Shown here in pieces: positions 53,733 through 62,825 of a stretch of 64,000 nt of DNA. The number at the start of each line of letters is the position of its first letter. The first letter of the stretch is position 1. The position numbers and the translations under genes were made by a program. A model generated the notes under the pieces. It was given only the letters and a program-made list of their open reading frames with translations. It was not told the DNA's origin and did not search any database. Origin of the DNA: Labedaea rhizosphaerae (GTDB lineage: Bacteria > Actinomycetota > Actinomycetes > Mycobacteriales > Pseudonocardiaceae); contig NZ_SNXZ01000005.1 in the NCBI RefSeq assembly GCF_004362825.1, positions 372,001-436,000 of the forward strand, in the 5' to 3' direction.

Positions 53733-54344
53733 ATGCCCCGCAGATCCCGCCTGCGCAAGCTGGCGACGGTCGCCGTCGGTCTCGCCGTCGGCGCGGCCGC
53801 TGCCCTCGTCGGCACCGGCACCGCGTCGGCCGCGCCGATCACCCTCACCTACGACGTGACCGGCGTGACCCACATCAAGAAGACCGACTCGGACATCACG
53901 CTCGGCCCCGGCGCGCTGAAGTCCACTTTGAACGCTCCCGACCCCACGCTCACCTCGGAGCTGACGCTGCCGACGGCCCACTCGAAGTTCAACGCGCTGG
54001 GCTTCCTGCCCACGTCCGCCGACATCGACTTCCTGCCCGACGGCCCGGCCATCGGCACGGTCAGCGCGACCCAGGTCACCGCGACCGCGCAGGTGACCAT
54101 CCGGGTGCACAACGTCTGGTCCGGCGGCCTCCCGGTGATCGTCGGCAGCAACTGCAAGACCGAGGTGCCCGCGACGATCTCGCTGGTCAGCCAGCCCGGC
54201 TTCAACGTGCTCATCGGTGGCGACCTCACCGGCACCTACACGATGCCGGAGCTGGACAACTGCCTGCTGGTGACGGGGCTGCTCAACGCCCTGATCGCCG
54301 GGCCGGACAACACCATCAACCTGCATCTGGCAATCCACAAGTAG
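53733..54344 (+). CDS. secreted protein closing the mce operon
   Basis: The 203-residue protein has a signal peptide (about 1-33, cleaved near ASAAP) and one extracellular domain. Its segments VTIRVHNVW...VGSNCKTEVPATISL and MPELDNCLLVTGLLNALIAGPDN align by eye with the C-terminal domain of the protein at 41721. A cysteine pair (SNC; DNC) is shared. TTGGAGG precedes the ATG. It lies 22 bases after the second Mce-associated protein and is followed by a terminator, so it is the last gene of the operon. The function is unknown; a surface or periplasmic partner of the lipid transporter is inferred. Confidence 0.75.
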   Translation: MPRRSRLRKLATVAVGLAVGAAAALVGTGTASAAPITLTYDVTGVTHIKKTDSDITLGPGALKSTLNAPDPTLTSELTLPTAHSKFNALGFLPTSADIDFLPDGPAIGTVSATQVTATAQVTIRVHNVWSGGLPVIVGSNCKTEVPATISLVSQPGFNVLIGGDLTGTYTMPELDNCLLVTGLLNALIAGPDNTINLHLAIHK

Positions 54345-54355
54345 CTCGACCGCGT

Positions 54356-54379
54356 GGCGGTGGCGGTGCGGCCACCGCC
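54356..54379. terminator. terminator between the mce operon and the Mo-hydroxylase operon
   Basis: GGCGGTGGC and GCCACCGCC form a 9-bp stem with a six-base loop between two convergent stops. Confidence 0.75.
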
Positions 54380-54381
54380 GT

Positions 54382-56481
54382 TCACGGCAAGTGCGGCAGC
54401 AGCTTGTCCAGCGTGATCGGCAGGTCGCGGACGCGGACGCCGGTCGCGTGGTGCACGGCGTTGGCGACCGCCGCCGCGGTGCCGACGATGCCGATCTCGC
54501 CGATCCCCTTGACGCCCATCGGGTTCACCTTGTCGTCGTGCTCGTCCAGCCAGTGCGCCTGCAGGTCGGCGACATCGGCGTTGGTGGCGACGTGGTACTC
54601 GGCGAGGTCGTGGTTGACCACGTGCCCGAACCTCGGGTCCATGACGCTGGTCTCGTGCAGCGCCATCGACAGGCCCATCGTCATGCCGCCCTGGAACTGC
54701 GAGCGCGCGGTCCGCGGGTTCACGATCCGGCCCGCCGCGAACACACCCAGCAGCCGCGGCACGCGGATCTCCCCGGTGTCGGCGTTGACGTGGGCCTCGG
54801 CGAACTGCGCCCCGAACGCGTACATGGCGTAGCGCTCGGCCATCGGGTTCTCCGACACCGAGCCCTCGGCCTCGTCACCGTCGGCCGGGTCGTCGCCGAA
54901 CTTCTCCCGGAATGCGTGCGCCGCCTCGACCACGGCCGAACCCCACGTGATCATGCCCGACGACCCGCCCGCCACCGATGCCATCGGGTACGCGGTGTCT
55001 CCGATGCACACCTGCACGTCGGCCACCGGCACGGCCAGGGCGTCCGCCGCGATCTGCGCCAGCGTGGTCCACGTCCCGGTGCCCAGGTCCGCGGCGCCGA
55101 TCTCCACGACGTAGCGCCCGTCCTCGCACCGGATCGTCGCCGTCGACTGCGGCATCTGGTGCACCGGGTACACCGAGGACGCCACCCCGGTGCCGATCAG
55201 CCAGCCGTCCCGCAACCGCACACCCGGTCGCGGATCCCTTTCGTCCCAACCGAAGCGGGCCGCACCCTCGCGCAGGCACGCCACGAGGTTGCGGCTGGAG
55301 AACGGGTGGCCGGTGTCCGGGTCGACCTCCGGCTCGTTGCGGATGCGCAGTTCGACCGGGTCGATGCCCAGGGCCTCGGCCAGCTCGTCCATCGCGACCT
55401 CCGGACCGAACATGCCGGGGCACTCCCCCGGCGCCCGCATCCACGAGGGCACCGGCACGTCGAGCGCGGCCAGCCGGTGGGTGGTGCGCCGGTTCGGGGC
55501 GCGGTACATCGTCCGGGTCGGCACGCCGGTCTGCTCGGCGAACTCCTTGATGCGCGAGGTCTGCTCGACCACGTCGATCGCGATCGCCGACAGGACACCG
55601 TCGCGGTTCGCGGCCAACTGCATCCGCTGGATCGTCGGCGTCCGGTACCCGGCGAGCGCGAACATCTGCGGACGCGTCAGCGCGAGCTTCACCGGCCGCC
55701 CCGGCACCGCACGCGCGGCCGCCGCCGCCAGGATGACGTGGGCGTGCGGGGTGCCCTTGGAGCCGAACCCGCCACCCACGTACGGGCACACCACGCGCAC
55801 CTGGTCCTCGGCCAGGCCGAAGACCTCGGCCACCGTCGACCGCGCCGGGTGCACGCCTTGGGTGGAGTCCCACAGCGTCAGGTCGCCGCCGTCACCCGCG
55901 GGCTGCCACAACGCCGTCGTGGCGTGCGGTTCGAGCGGGTTGTTGTGGTACATCGCGGTCGTGTAGGTCTGCTCGACGGTCACGTCGGCCGACGCCATCG
56001 CCCCCGCCACGTCGCCGACCGCGGTGTCGGTCTCGAAGGCCGGGTTCACCTTGTCCGGCTTGTACAGCTCGCCGTCCGGGTCGAGGACGCAGTCGTGCTC
56101 TTGCTCGTCGTAGTGGACGGTCACGAGGTCGGCCGCATGCCGGGCGGTCTCCGAGGTCTCGGCGACCACCAGGGCGATGACCTGGCCGCGGAAGGCCACG
56201 TCGCCGCTCTGCAGCACGGCCAGTTCGGCGTCCTCTGTGGACGCCAGCCGTTCGGCGTTCTCGTGGGTCAGCACCGCGATCACGCCGTCCAGTGCCTCGG
56301 CCGCCGCGGTGTCCACCGACGTGACGCGACCACGGCCGATCGTCGCCTGCACGGGGTGGGCGTACGCGGCGTTGTCGACCGGCGCTTCGTAGGCGTAGCG
56401 CGCGGCTCCGGTGACCTTGAGCGCACCGTCGCGCCGGCGCAGGTCGGTGCCGATCGCCTTGGGTTCCAGCAGGCCGGTCAT
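54382..56481 (-). CDS. molybdenum hydroxylase, molybdopterin-binding large subunit
   Basis: The 699-residue subunit belongs to the xanthine dehydrogenase/aldehyde oxidase family and carries the molybdopterin cytosine- or molybdopterin-cofactor site. Markers are CPYVGGGFGSKG, the MRAPGECPGMFGPEVAMDELAEAL segment, GAADLGTGTWT and the catalytic glutamate in GVKGIGEIGIVG near the C-terminus. It hydroxylates an aldehyde or N-heterocycle. Together with the two overlapping genes upstream, its layout matches E. coli PaoABC rather than one-chain enzymes. The ATG overlaps the stop of the FAD subunit. Confidence 0.92.
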   Translation of the reverse strand: MTGLLEPKAIGTDLRRRDGALKVTGAARYAYEAPVDNAAYAHPVQATIGRGRVTSVDTAAAEALDGVIAVLTHENAERLASTEDAELAVLQSGDVAFRGQVIALVVAETSETARHAADLVTVHYDEQEHDCVLDPDGELYKPDKVNPAFETDTAVGDVAGAMASADVTVEQTYTTAMYHNNPLEPHATTALWQPAGDGGDLTLWDSTQGVHPARSTVAEVFGLAEDQVRVVCPYVGGGFGSKGTPHAHVILAAAAARAVPGRPVKLALTRPQMFALAGYRTPTIQRMQLAANRDGVLSAIAIDVVEQTSRIKEFAEQTGVPTRTMYRAPNRRTTHRLAALDVPVPSWMRAPGECPGMFGPEVAMDELAEALGIDPVELRIRNEPEVDPDTGHPFSSRNLVACLREGAARFGWDERDPRPGVRLRDGWLIGTGVASSVYPVHQMPQSTATIRCEDGRYVVEIGAADLGTGTWTTLAQIAADALAVPVADVQVCIGDTAYPMASVAGGSSGMITWGSAVVEAAHAFREKFGDDPADGDEAEGSVSENPMAERYAMYAFGAQFAEAHVNADTGEIRVPRLLGVFAAGRIVNPRTARSQFQGGMTMGLSMALHETSVMDPRFGHVVNHDLAEYHVATNADVADLQAHWLDEHDDKVNPMGVKGIGEIGIVGTAAAVANAVHHATGVRVRDLPITLDKLLPHLP

Positions 56482-57476
56482 CGGTTCACCCCCGTCAGCT
56501 CCCGCAGCACCGCGACGAGCGTCCTGGTGAGCAGCGGGATCTTGAAGGCGTTGCCGCCGTCGATGCCCTCGAGCGGTGCCGCGTCGGCGAGTTCCGCCTC
56601 GGCGGCGGCTCGGAAGGCGTCCACACCGGCGGTCTGGCCACGCAGCGCGTCCTCGGCCCGCGTGGCGCACCACGGCTTGTGCGCGACCCCGCCGAACGCG
56701 ATCCGGGTGTCGCGGATCGCGTCGCCGTCGAGGTCCACCGCCGCCGCGACCGACACCAGGGCGAAGGCGTACGACGCCCGGTCGCGGACCTTCCGGTAGG
56801 TCGAGCGCCGGGCCATCGGCAGGTCCGGCAACCCGATCGCGGTGATCAGGTCACCGTGGTCGAGCACCGTGTCCTTGTCCGGCCGGTCGCCGGGCAACCG
56901 GTGCAACTGTCCGAACGCGACGGTGCGCTCGCCGTCCGGGCCGAGCAGGTGCACGGTCGCGTCGAGGGCGGTGAGCGCGACCGCCAGGTCCGACGGGTGG
57001 GTCGCGACGCAGTGCTCGGAAGCGCCGAGGATCGCGTGGTAGCGCGTGTAGCCGCCGATCGCCGAGCAGCCCGACCCGGGTTCACGCTTGTTGCACGGCG
57101 TGGTCACATCCTGGAAGTACACGCACCTGGTGCGCTGCAAAGGATTCCCGCCCGTCGTGGCCATGTTCCGCAGCTGCCCCGACGCGCCGGACAGCAACGC
57201 CTGAGCCACCAGCGGATACCGTTCGCGCACCCGCGGGTCGGCGGCGAGGTCGCTGTTGCGCACCCCCGCGCCGATCAGCAGGCCGCCGTCCCGCTCGGTG
57301 ATCTCCGCCGAGGTCAGCGACGTGACGTCGACCAACGCGCCCGGGCGGGCAACCCCGAGCTTGAGGTGGTCGACGAGGTTGGTGCCACCGCCCAGGAACA
57401 CCGCGTCAGGGTCGTCCGCCACCTGCCGGACGGCGTCGCTCGCGGTGGTGGGCGCCTGGTAGGCGAACGGCTTCAT
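56478..57476 (-). CDS. molybdenum hydroxylase, FAD-binding subunit with extra Fe-S site
   Basis: The 332-residue subunit has the FAD motif FLGGGTNLVDHLKLG and a second FAD segment ATTGGNPLQRTRC. The following cysteine-rich loop, RCVYFQDV and CNKREPGSGCSAIGG, is the extra 4Fe-4S site seen in PaoB-type proteins and absent from ordinary xanthine dehydrogenase FAD subunits. Electrons pass from the 2Fe-2S subunit to FAD. It overlaps both neighbours by four bases. Confidence 0.92.
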   Translation of the reverse strand: MKPFAYQAPTTASDAVRQVADDPDAVFLGGGTNLVDHLKLGVARPGALVDVTSLTSAEITERDGGLLIGAGVRNSDLAADPRVRERYPLVAQALLSGASGQLRNMATTGGNPLQRTRCVYFQDVTTPCNKREPGSGCSAIGGYTRYHAILGASEHCVATHPSDLAVALTALDATVHLLGPDGERTVAFGQLHRLPGDRPDKDTVLDHGDLITAIGLPDLPMARRSTYRKVRDRASYAFALVSVAAAVDLDGDAIRDTRIAFGGVAHKPWCATRAEDALRGQTAGVDAFRAAAEAELADAAPLEGIDGGNAFKIPLLTRTLVAVLRELTGVNR

Positions 57477-57940
57477 CGCTGCTCACCTGCCGCCTGCTCG
57501 ACGGCGGCCACGATGCCCGGGTAGGCGCCGCAGCGGCACAGGTTGCCGCTCATGCGTTCGGCCACCTCGGCGCGGCTCAGCTCGCCGTCACTCTCCTCGA
57601 GGACGCCGACCGCCGAGCAGATCTGGCCGGGGGTGCAGTAGCCGCACTGGAAGCCGTCGTGGTCGATGAACGCGCGCTGCACGGGGTGCAGGTCGCCGTT
57701 CGCGAGGCCCGCCGCGGTGGTGACTTCGGCGCCGTCGGCGGCGACGGCCAGCATCAGGCAGGACAGCACCCGCCTGCCGTCGACCAGCACCGTGCAGGCG
57801 CCGCACTGACCGTGATCGCACCCCTTCTTCGGGCTGGTGTTGCCCAGCCGTTCGCGCAGGGCGTCCAGGACCGTGGTGCGGGTGTCGACCGTGACCGGCT
57901 GGTCCGCCCCGTCGACACGCAGCGTGATCTCGGCATCCAT
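57473..57940 (-). CDS. molybdenum hydroxylase, 2Fe-2S subunit
   Basis: The 155-residue subunit has an N-terminal plant-type ferredoxin domain ([15 protein letters not shown] and LSCLML) and a C-terminal helical 2Fe-2S domain ([20 protein letters not shown]). These are the two clusters of the family. It has no twin-arginine signal, unlike E. coli PaoA, so this complex is probably cytoplasmic. It is the first gene of the operon. A 75-bp spacer separates it from the divergent methyltransferase gene. Confidence 0.93.
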   Translation of the reverse strand: MDAEITLRVDGADQPVTVDTRTTVLDALRERLGNTSPKKGCDHGQCGACTVLVDGRRVLSCLMLAVAADGAEVTTAAGLANGDLHPVQRAFIDHDGFQCGYCTPGQICSAVGVLEESDGELSRAEVAERMSGNLCRCGAYPGIVAAVEQAAGEQR

Positions 57941-58015
57941 GCCGGACTGGCTACCCACGCCGCGCCCGCGATAATCCGGTTGGCCGCGGTCGCCGCCGCT
58001 GCCTACCCTCGCGCG

Positions 58016-58762
58016 GTGGATCTTCCCCGCCAGTTCACCATCCGCGAGAGCAGCCACCGGGTGCGCAACCCGATCGACGAGGCGAAGCTCGCCACCTTCG
58101 GCGCCGCCCTGCGGTTGCCGCCCGGCAGCAGCGTGCTCGATCTCGCCTGCGGCTCGGGCGAGTTGCTGTGCACGTGGGCGCGCGATCACGGCTGCACCGG
58201 CCTCGGCGTCGACATCAGCACGGTGTTCTTGGCCTCGGCTCGTGCCCGTGCCGAGGAGCTGGGCGTTGCGTCGCAGGTGTCGTTCGTGCACGCAGATGCC
58301 CGCGGCTACGTGGCTTCCGCTCCGGTCGACGTGGCCGCGTGCGTCGGCGCCACCTGGATCGGCGATGGTGTCGAAGGCACGGTTTCGTTGCTGCGCCAGA
58401 GTTTGCGCCCTGGCGGGGTGATGGTCGTAGGCGAGCCCTACTGGCGGCTGCCGCCACCCGACCAGGCGACGATCGAAGGCTGCGACGCCCTGCACAGCGA
58501 GACCTTCACCTCGTTGCCGGAGTTGGTCGAACGGTTCGGCGCGTTGGGCTGCGATGTGGTGGAGATGGTGCTCGCCGACCAGGACAGCTGGGACCGGTTC
58601 GAGGGGCCGAAGTGGCTGAACCTGCGTCGCTTCCTCGACGCCAATCCGGACGACGACCTGGCCGACGAGTTCCGGGCCGAACTGCGGACAGCCGCGCTGA
58701 ACCACGTCCGCTACCGCCGCGAATACCTCGGCTGGGGCGTCTTCGCCCTCATGGATCGCTGA
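58016..58762 (+). CDS. SAM-dependent methyltransferase
   Basis: The 248-residue class I methyltransferase has motif I VLDLACGSGELL, the acidic end of strand 2 in LGVDISTVFL, VSFVHADARGY, and post-motif PGGVMVVGEPYW. The C-terminal third is aromatic and charged (LNHVRYRREYLGWGVFALMDR). The acceptor is unknown; the fold is shared by small-molecule methyltransferases. GTG at 58016 is the first start after the divergent Fe-S subunit. No ribosome binding site is obvious. Confidence 0.87.
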   Translation: MDLPRQFTIRESSHRVRNPIDEAKLATFGAALRLPPGSSVLDLACGSGELLCTWARDHGCTGLGVDISTVFLASARARAEELGVASQVSFVHADARGYVASAPVDVAACVGATWIGDGVEGTVSLLRQSLRPGGVMVVGEPYWRLPPPDQATIEGCDALHSETFTSLPELVERFGALGCDVVEMVLADQDSWDRFEGPKWLNLRRFLDANPDDDLADEFRAELRTAALNHVRYRREYLGWGVFALMDR

Positions 58763-58797
58763 CTGCGTTCAGTAGTGACACCAGTACCATCTGCGCC

Positions 58798-59391
58798 GTG
58801 ACCGAGGTGAGCTCGCAACGGATCGTCATCAACCTCGCCGGTCAGCTCCGGCGCGTGCTGAACTCCAGCTCGATCATCATCGGGATATTTGGGCTTCTCG
58901 GCGTTTACGGCGCCGTGTACACCACGATCTTCAGCGATGGCATCAACGTGGTTCTGGCGATCTTGTTCATGGGGCTGCCCGGCCTGCTGTTCGTGTCGAT
59001 GTGCGTGATCGGCCTGACCAAGCCGATCAACGGTCGCACGTTGACCATCGACGCCGTAGGCTTTCACCACTGGCAAAAAGGCACCATCCCGTTCACGGTG
59101 CGCTGGTCGGAGCTGGCTGGCATCACCGTGGTGATGGCATACCGGCGGATGCCGGGCACCTCGAACACCCTGTCGAACACCACCATCGCTCCCGTGATCG
59201 CCTGGCTCGACTGGTACCCGGCCGAAGGCGAGCCCCGGCCCCGCAGCAAGGAAATAGCTGGATTCTGGGAACGGGCCGGCGCCGAGGGCCACTACCGCAT
59301 GGACCTGCCGGCCCGCCGCACCTTGGCCCGGTGGATCAGCGAAGCCGTCGCCACGTACCACCCGGAGCTGTGGCTCGACGGCACCGACTGA
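58798..59391 (+). CDS. membrane protein with a PH-like domain
   Basis: The 197-residue protein has two adjacent membrane segments (about 23-47 and 50-72) followed by a domain (about 80-190, LTIDAVGFHHWQKGTIPFTVRWSELAGITV) whose strand pattern resembles bacterial PH domains. It ends RWISEAVATYHPELWLDGTD. The function is unknown. Similar small proteins occur in several copies in actinobacteria. A shortened copy of its C-terminus follows at 59529-59594, which marks a local duplication. Confidence 0.6.
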   Translation: MTEVSSQRIVINLAGQLRRVLNSSSIIIGIFGLLGVYGAVYTTIFSDGINVVLAILFMGLPGLLFVSMCVIGLTKPINGRTLTIDAVGFHHWQKGTIPFTVRWSELAGITVVMAYRRMPGTSNTLSNTTIAPVIAWLDWYPAEGEPRPRSKEIAGFWERAGAEGHYRMDLPARRTLARWISEAVATYHPELWLDGTD

Positions 59392-59405
59392 CACGCCGGG
59401 ATCAG

Positions 59406-59594
59406 CCGGTTCCGACTCGCCGGCCCGCCGCATCGGCCGCCGAACGAGCCGACCTCGCGGGCTTGCGTCACGAGGATCGATATCGGCAGCTGCTGATGGG
59501 CGGTCAGAAGGCGCTTGGCGTCGATCGAGCAGTGGCGACGTTCCGGCCCGAACTGTGGCGCAACGACGTGCCCGATGGTGGTCCCAACTCCTGA
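59406..59594 (+). pseudogene. remnant of a duplicated copy of the upstream membrane protein
   Basis: In one frame the last codons read RAVATFRPELWRNDV and stop, close to EAVATYHPELWLDGT at the end of the upstream protein. The preceding sequence in this region (about 59406-59520) shows no start codon with a ribosome binding site and no membrane segments. This is best explained as the tail of a paralogue whose body was deleted. Confidence 0.4.
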
Positions 59595-59635
59595 ACGGAC
59601 TGGCGGTGATCGCGCACAAGCGCTGGGATGACCTG

Positions 59636-61228
59636 ATGGTCGAGCAACAGGTTGTCGTCCAGGAACGCAGGTTGCGGCGGGATCTCGGGGTCCTCGGGCT
59701 CACGTCGATCGGCTTCTCCAACATCGTCGGCTCCGGCTGGCTTTTCGCGGCGATGTACGCCGCGCAGATCGCCGGGCCCGCCTCGCTCCTGTCCTGGGTG
59801 GGGGCCGGGTTGCTCTGCGCGCTGGTCGCGCTGGTGATGGTGGAGCTCGGCGCGTCCCGCCCGGAGGGTGGCGGCACCGTGCGCTGGCCGCTCTACGCCA
59901 GCGGCCGGCTCGTCGGGTCGGTCATCGGGTGGTCGACGCTGCTCTCGGTGGGCGGCACCGCCGCGGAGATCACCGCGATCATGCAGTACGCCGGGCACTA
60001 TCTGCCGTGGCTCTACGCGGACGACGAATTGACCGTCGGCGGCGTGTTCGTGGCGGTCGCGTTCAGCGTGGTGCTCACCGCGATCAACTGGTACACCGTC
60101 AAGGCGTTCGCGCGGTTCAACAACTTGGTGACGGTGATCAAGCTGGTCATCCCGGTGCTCACCATCGTCGCGCTGCTCGCCTCCGGTTTCCACCCCGGCC
60201 GGCTCACCGACCACGGCGGCTTCGCCCCGTACGGCTACGGTGCCTGCCTGAGCGCGCTGGCCGCGGGCGGCATCGTCTACTCCGTCAACGGGTTCCAGGC
60301 CCCCGTCGACTTCTCCGGCGAGGCCCGCAACCCCCGGCGCACCGTCCCGGTCTCGGTGCTCGCCGGCATCGGGCTGGCGGTGCTGGTCTACATCGGACTG
60401 CAGCTGGCCTTCCTGTTCGCCGTCCCGGACAACCTGCTCGGCAACGGCTGGCACGGCGTGGACTTCGACTCACCGTTCGGCCAGCTCGCGCTGCTGCTCA
60501 ACCTGCACTGGCTGGCCAACCTGCTCTACGCCGACGCGGTCCTCTCCCCCGGCGGCTCGGCCAATGTCGGCGTCGCCATCGACGCCCGGCACACGTACGC
60601 GCTGGCCAAGAACGGCCTGATCCCGCGGTGGTTCATGGCCGTGCACGAGCGCTCCGGCATCCCGCGCCGCGCGCTCGCGCTGAACCTCGCCGTGATCGTC
60701 GTGTTCCTGCTGCCCTTCGGCGGCTGGCAGGACATCGTCAGCGTGATGGGCGACATGTACCTGTTGATCTACACCGCATCCGCCGTCGCGGCGGCGGTGC
60801 TGCGCGGGCAGGACGCGGACCGGCTGGCCGGCTGGGTGCCGGGCCTGAGCTGGATCGCGCCGGTGAGCTTCGTCGTGGCCGCTGAGTTCGTGTACTGGTC
60901 GGGCTGGGACGACCTGAAGATCGCGCTACCGCTCGTGCTGATCGCCGTGCCGCTCTTCCTGGTGCAGCAGTGGCGCCGTGGCAAGCCGATCGGGATCGAA
61001 CTGCGGATCGGCGCCTGGGTGGTCGTGCACCTGCTGGTGATCCTCGCCGTGTCGTGGCTCGGCACGTTCGACGGCAACGGCCGGATCGGCGCGCCCTGGG
61101 ACTCGATCCTGATCGCCGTGGCGTCGCTGGCGGTCTACGGGTGGGCGGTCGCCTCCGGACGCGCCCACCTCCGCTCGGGTCTCGGTGAGGTCGACCCCAT
61201 CACTGTCGACCCGATCACGGTCGACTGA
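59636..61228 (+). CDS. APC-superfamily amino acid transporter
   Basis: The 530-residue protein has about 12 membrane segments. Helix 1 contains the APC signature GFSNIVGSGWLF (glycine-rich break), and helix 6 has ALAAGGIVYSVNGFQAPVDFSGEARNPRRTVP, the usual region after the broken helix. It is longer at the C-terminus than many family members and ends in a short repeat (DPITVDPITVD). The substrate is probably an amino acid or amine. The start at 59636 is preferred over upstream GTG codons because it leaves a normal short cytoplasmic N-terminus, but ribosome binding is weak. Confidence 0.85.
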   Translation: MVEQQVVVQERRLRRDLGVLGLTSIGFSNIVGSGWLFAAMYAAQIAGPASLLSWVGAGLLCALVALVMVELGASRPEGGGTVRWPLYASGRLVGSVIGWSTLLSVGGTAAEITAIMQYAGHYLPWLYADDELTVGGVFVAVAFSVVLTAINWYTVKAFARFNNLVTVIKLVIPVLTIVALLASGFHPGRLTDHGGFAPYGYGACLSALAAGGIVYSVNGFQAPVDFSGEARNPRRTVPVSVLAGIGLAVLVYIGLQLAFLFAVPDNLLGNGWHGVDFDSPFGQLALLLNLHWLANLLYADAVLSPGGSANVGVAIDARHTYALAKNGLIPRWFMAVHERSGIPRRALALNLAVIVVFLLPFGGWQDIVSVMGDMYLLIYTASAVAAAVLRGQDADRLAGWVPGLSWIAPVSFVVAAEFVYWSGWDDLKIALPLVLIAVPLFLVQQWRRGKPIGIELRIGAWVVVHLLVILAVSWLGTFDGNGRIGAPWDSILIAVASLAVYGWAVASGRAHLRSGLGEVDPITVDPITVD

Positions 61229-61229
61229 T

Positions 61230-62825
61230 TCACGCGGTCACGTCGCGCCGACGCCAGCCGGCCAGTCCGCCGGCGGCCAGCACGGCGGCGATCACCACCA
61301 GAACCACCACCGGCAACGCGTTGGCCGCGCCGCCGGGCAGGTGCGGCACGTGGGTGAACGGCGAGAGGTCCAGCAGCCACTGGTCCAGCCGCACCGCGGG
61401 CCCGACCAGGCTCAGCACCATGCAGAGCACCAACGCCACCCACGCCGCCATCGAAGCCCTTGGCAGCACACCGAAGAACAGCACGGCGATGCTCGCCAGC
61501 ACCCACACCGCCGGCAACTGCACCACCGCCCCGGCGAGCACGCCCGGCAGCTGACCGCCGACGTCGTGCACGTTGAGGCCGTGCGCGAGGCCCATGGTCA
61601 GGCCCGACGCGAGCAGCACCACGGCCGGGCCGAGCAACGCGAACACCAGGTGCGAAGCCGCCCACCGGGTCCGGCCCGCCGCCGTGGCCAGCACCGGCTC
61701 CAGGCGACCGCCGGCCTCCTCGCCGCGCATCCGCAACGCGGCCTGGATCCCGTACGCGCTGGCCACCAGGCCGAACAGGCTCGTCACCGACGCCAGGTAG
61801 TTGTCGATCAACCCCTGCGCGCCGCCGAGCCGGGCGAAGACCTGGGCCATCTCCTTGCTGTCGTTGACCAGGTCGCCCACGCTCGACGCCAGGTAACCCA
61901 TCACGATGCCCAGCACGGCGAAGCCGATCGTCCACCCGGCCAGCAATCCCCGGTGCAACCGCCAGGCCAGCCCGAACGGCGAGCGCAACGCCGGGCCGGC
62001 CGAAGCGGGTCCGAGCCGGGCCGGCAGCAAGCCGGAGCCGACGTCGCGGCGCGCGGACAAAGCGGCGGCCAGCGCGGTCAGTAGCACTGTGAGACCGACG
62101 AGGACCAGCACCGGCCACCACTGGTTCGCACCGAACGGCCGGATCGCCTCCAGCCAGCCCAGCGGCGACACCCACGTCAGCCAGCTCAGGCCGTTCGAAC
62201 CCAGGCTCGCGATGTCACCGACCATCCGCACGACGAAGGCCGCGGCGATCACGCCCATGGCGATACCCCTCGCACCGCCCGCGCCCGTGGTCAACTGCGC
62301 CGCCACCGCCGCGATGCCGACGCCGATCCAGCCGGCCATGGCCATCGACATGCCCAACGCCCATGCCCCCGACGCGGGCAGGTCCTGGCCGGTGAGGCCA
62401 ACGGCGAGCACGACACCGAGCAGCAGGCACGCCACGGCCGTGGTGAGCACGGCGGCCGCGAGCCCGGCGTGCCGGCCGACCACGGTCGAGCCGAGCAGCT
62501 CCCGGCGACCGGCTTCCTCCTCGGTGCGGGTGTGCCGGATGACCGTCAGCACCGCCACGATCGCGATCACGATGGGGATGAACCCGCCACGCCAGGCGAC
62601 GAGTTCGCCGAGACTCGATCCGTGCAGCCGGCCGTACAGGGCGACGAAACCGGCGTTGTGCGCGCTCAAGTCCGCGTAGCTCTGGCGTTGCGGTGCCGTG
62701 GGGAACAGGCCGTTGATCGCGCTGACGTAGCTCAGCGGCACCAGGCCGATGAACAGCACCCAGATCGGCATGAGCACGCGGTCGCGGCGCAGGATCAGCC
62801 GGACCATCTTCATGGTGCCGGTCAC
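61230..62825 (-). CDS. ABC exporter permease (large, 12-segment type)
   Basis: The 531-residue protein has two similar halves of about six membrane segments each, as in actinobacterial ABC-2 permeases of the TipB/antibiotic exporter kind (ETX/ViN3-like). Periodic segments include [21 protein letters not shown] and [26 protein letters not shown], repeated coupling-helix sequences that show internal duplication. GTG at 62825 overlaps the stop of the ATPase; an ATG 12 bases later is the alternative. It works with the preceding ATPase as an exporter. The stop nearly touches the convergent APC gene. Confidence 0.88.
   Translation of the reverse strand: MTGTMKMVRLILRRDRVLMPIWVLFIGLVPLSYVSAINGLFPTAPQRQSYADLSAHNAGFVALYGRLHGSSLGELVAWRGGFIPIVIAIVAVLTVIRHTRTEEEAGRRELLGSTVVGRHAGLAAAVLTTAVACLLLGVVLAVGLTGQDLPASGAWALGMSMAMAGWIGVGIAAVAAQLTTGAGGARGIAMGVIAAAFVVRMVGDIASLGSNGLSWLTWVSPLGWLEAIRPFGANQWWPVLVLVGLTVLLTALAAALSARRDVGSGLLPARLGPASAGPALRSPFGLAWRLHRGLLAGWTIGFAVLGIVMGYLASSVGDLVNDSKEMAQVFARLGGAQGLIDNYLASVTSLFGLVASAYGIQAALRMRGEEAGGRLEPVLATAAGRTRWAASHLVFALLGPAVVLLASGLTMGLAHGLNVHDVGGQLPGVLAGAVVQLPAVWVLASIAVLFFGVLPRASMAAWVALVLCMVLSLVGPAVRLDQWLLDLSPFTHVPHLPGGAANALPVVVLVVIAAVLAAGGLAGWRRRDVTA

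Noticed and set aside
40884-54344. mce locus as the Mce4 steroid uptake system
   Set aside because: No steroid ring-degradation genes and no KstR-type box are visible near it, so the substrate is left open.
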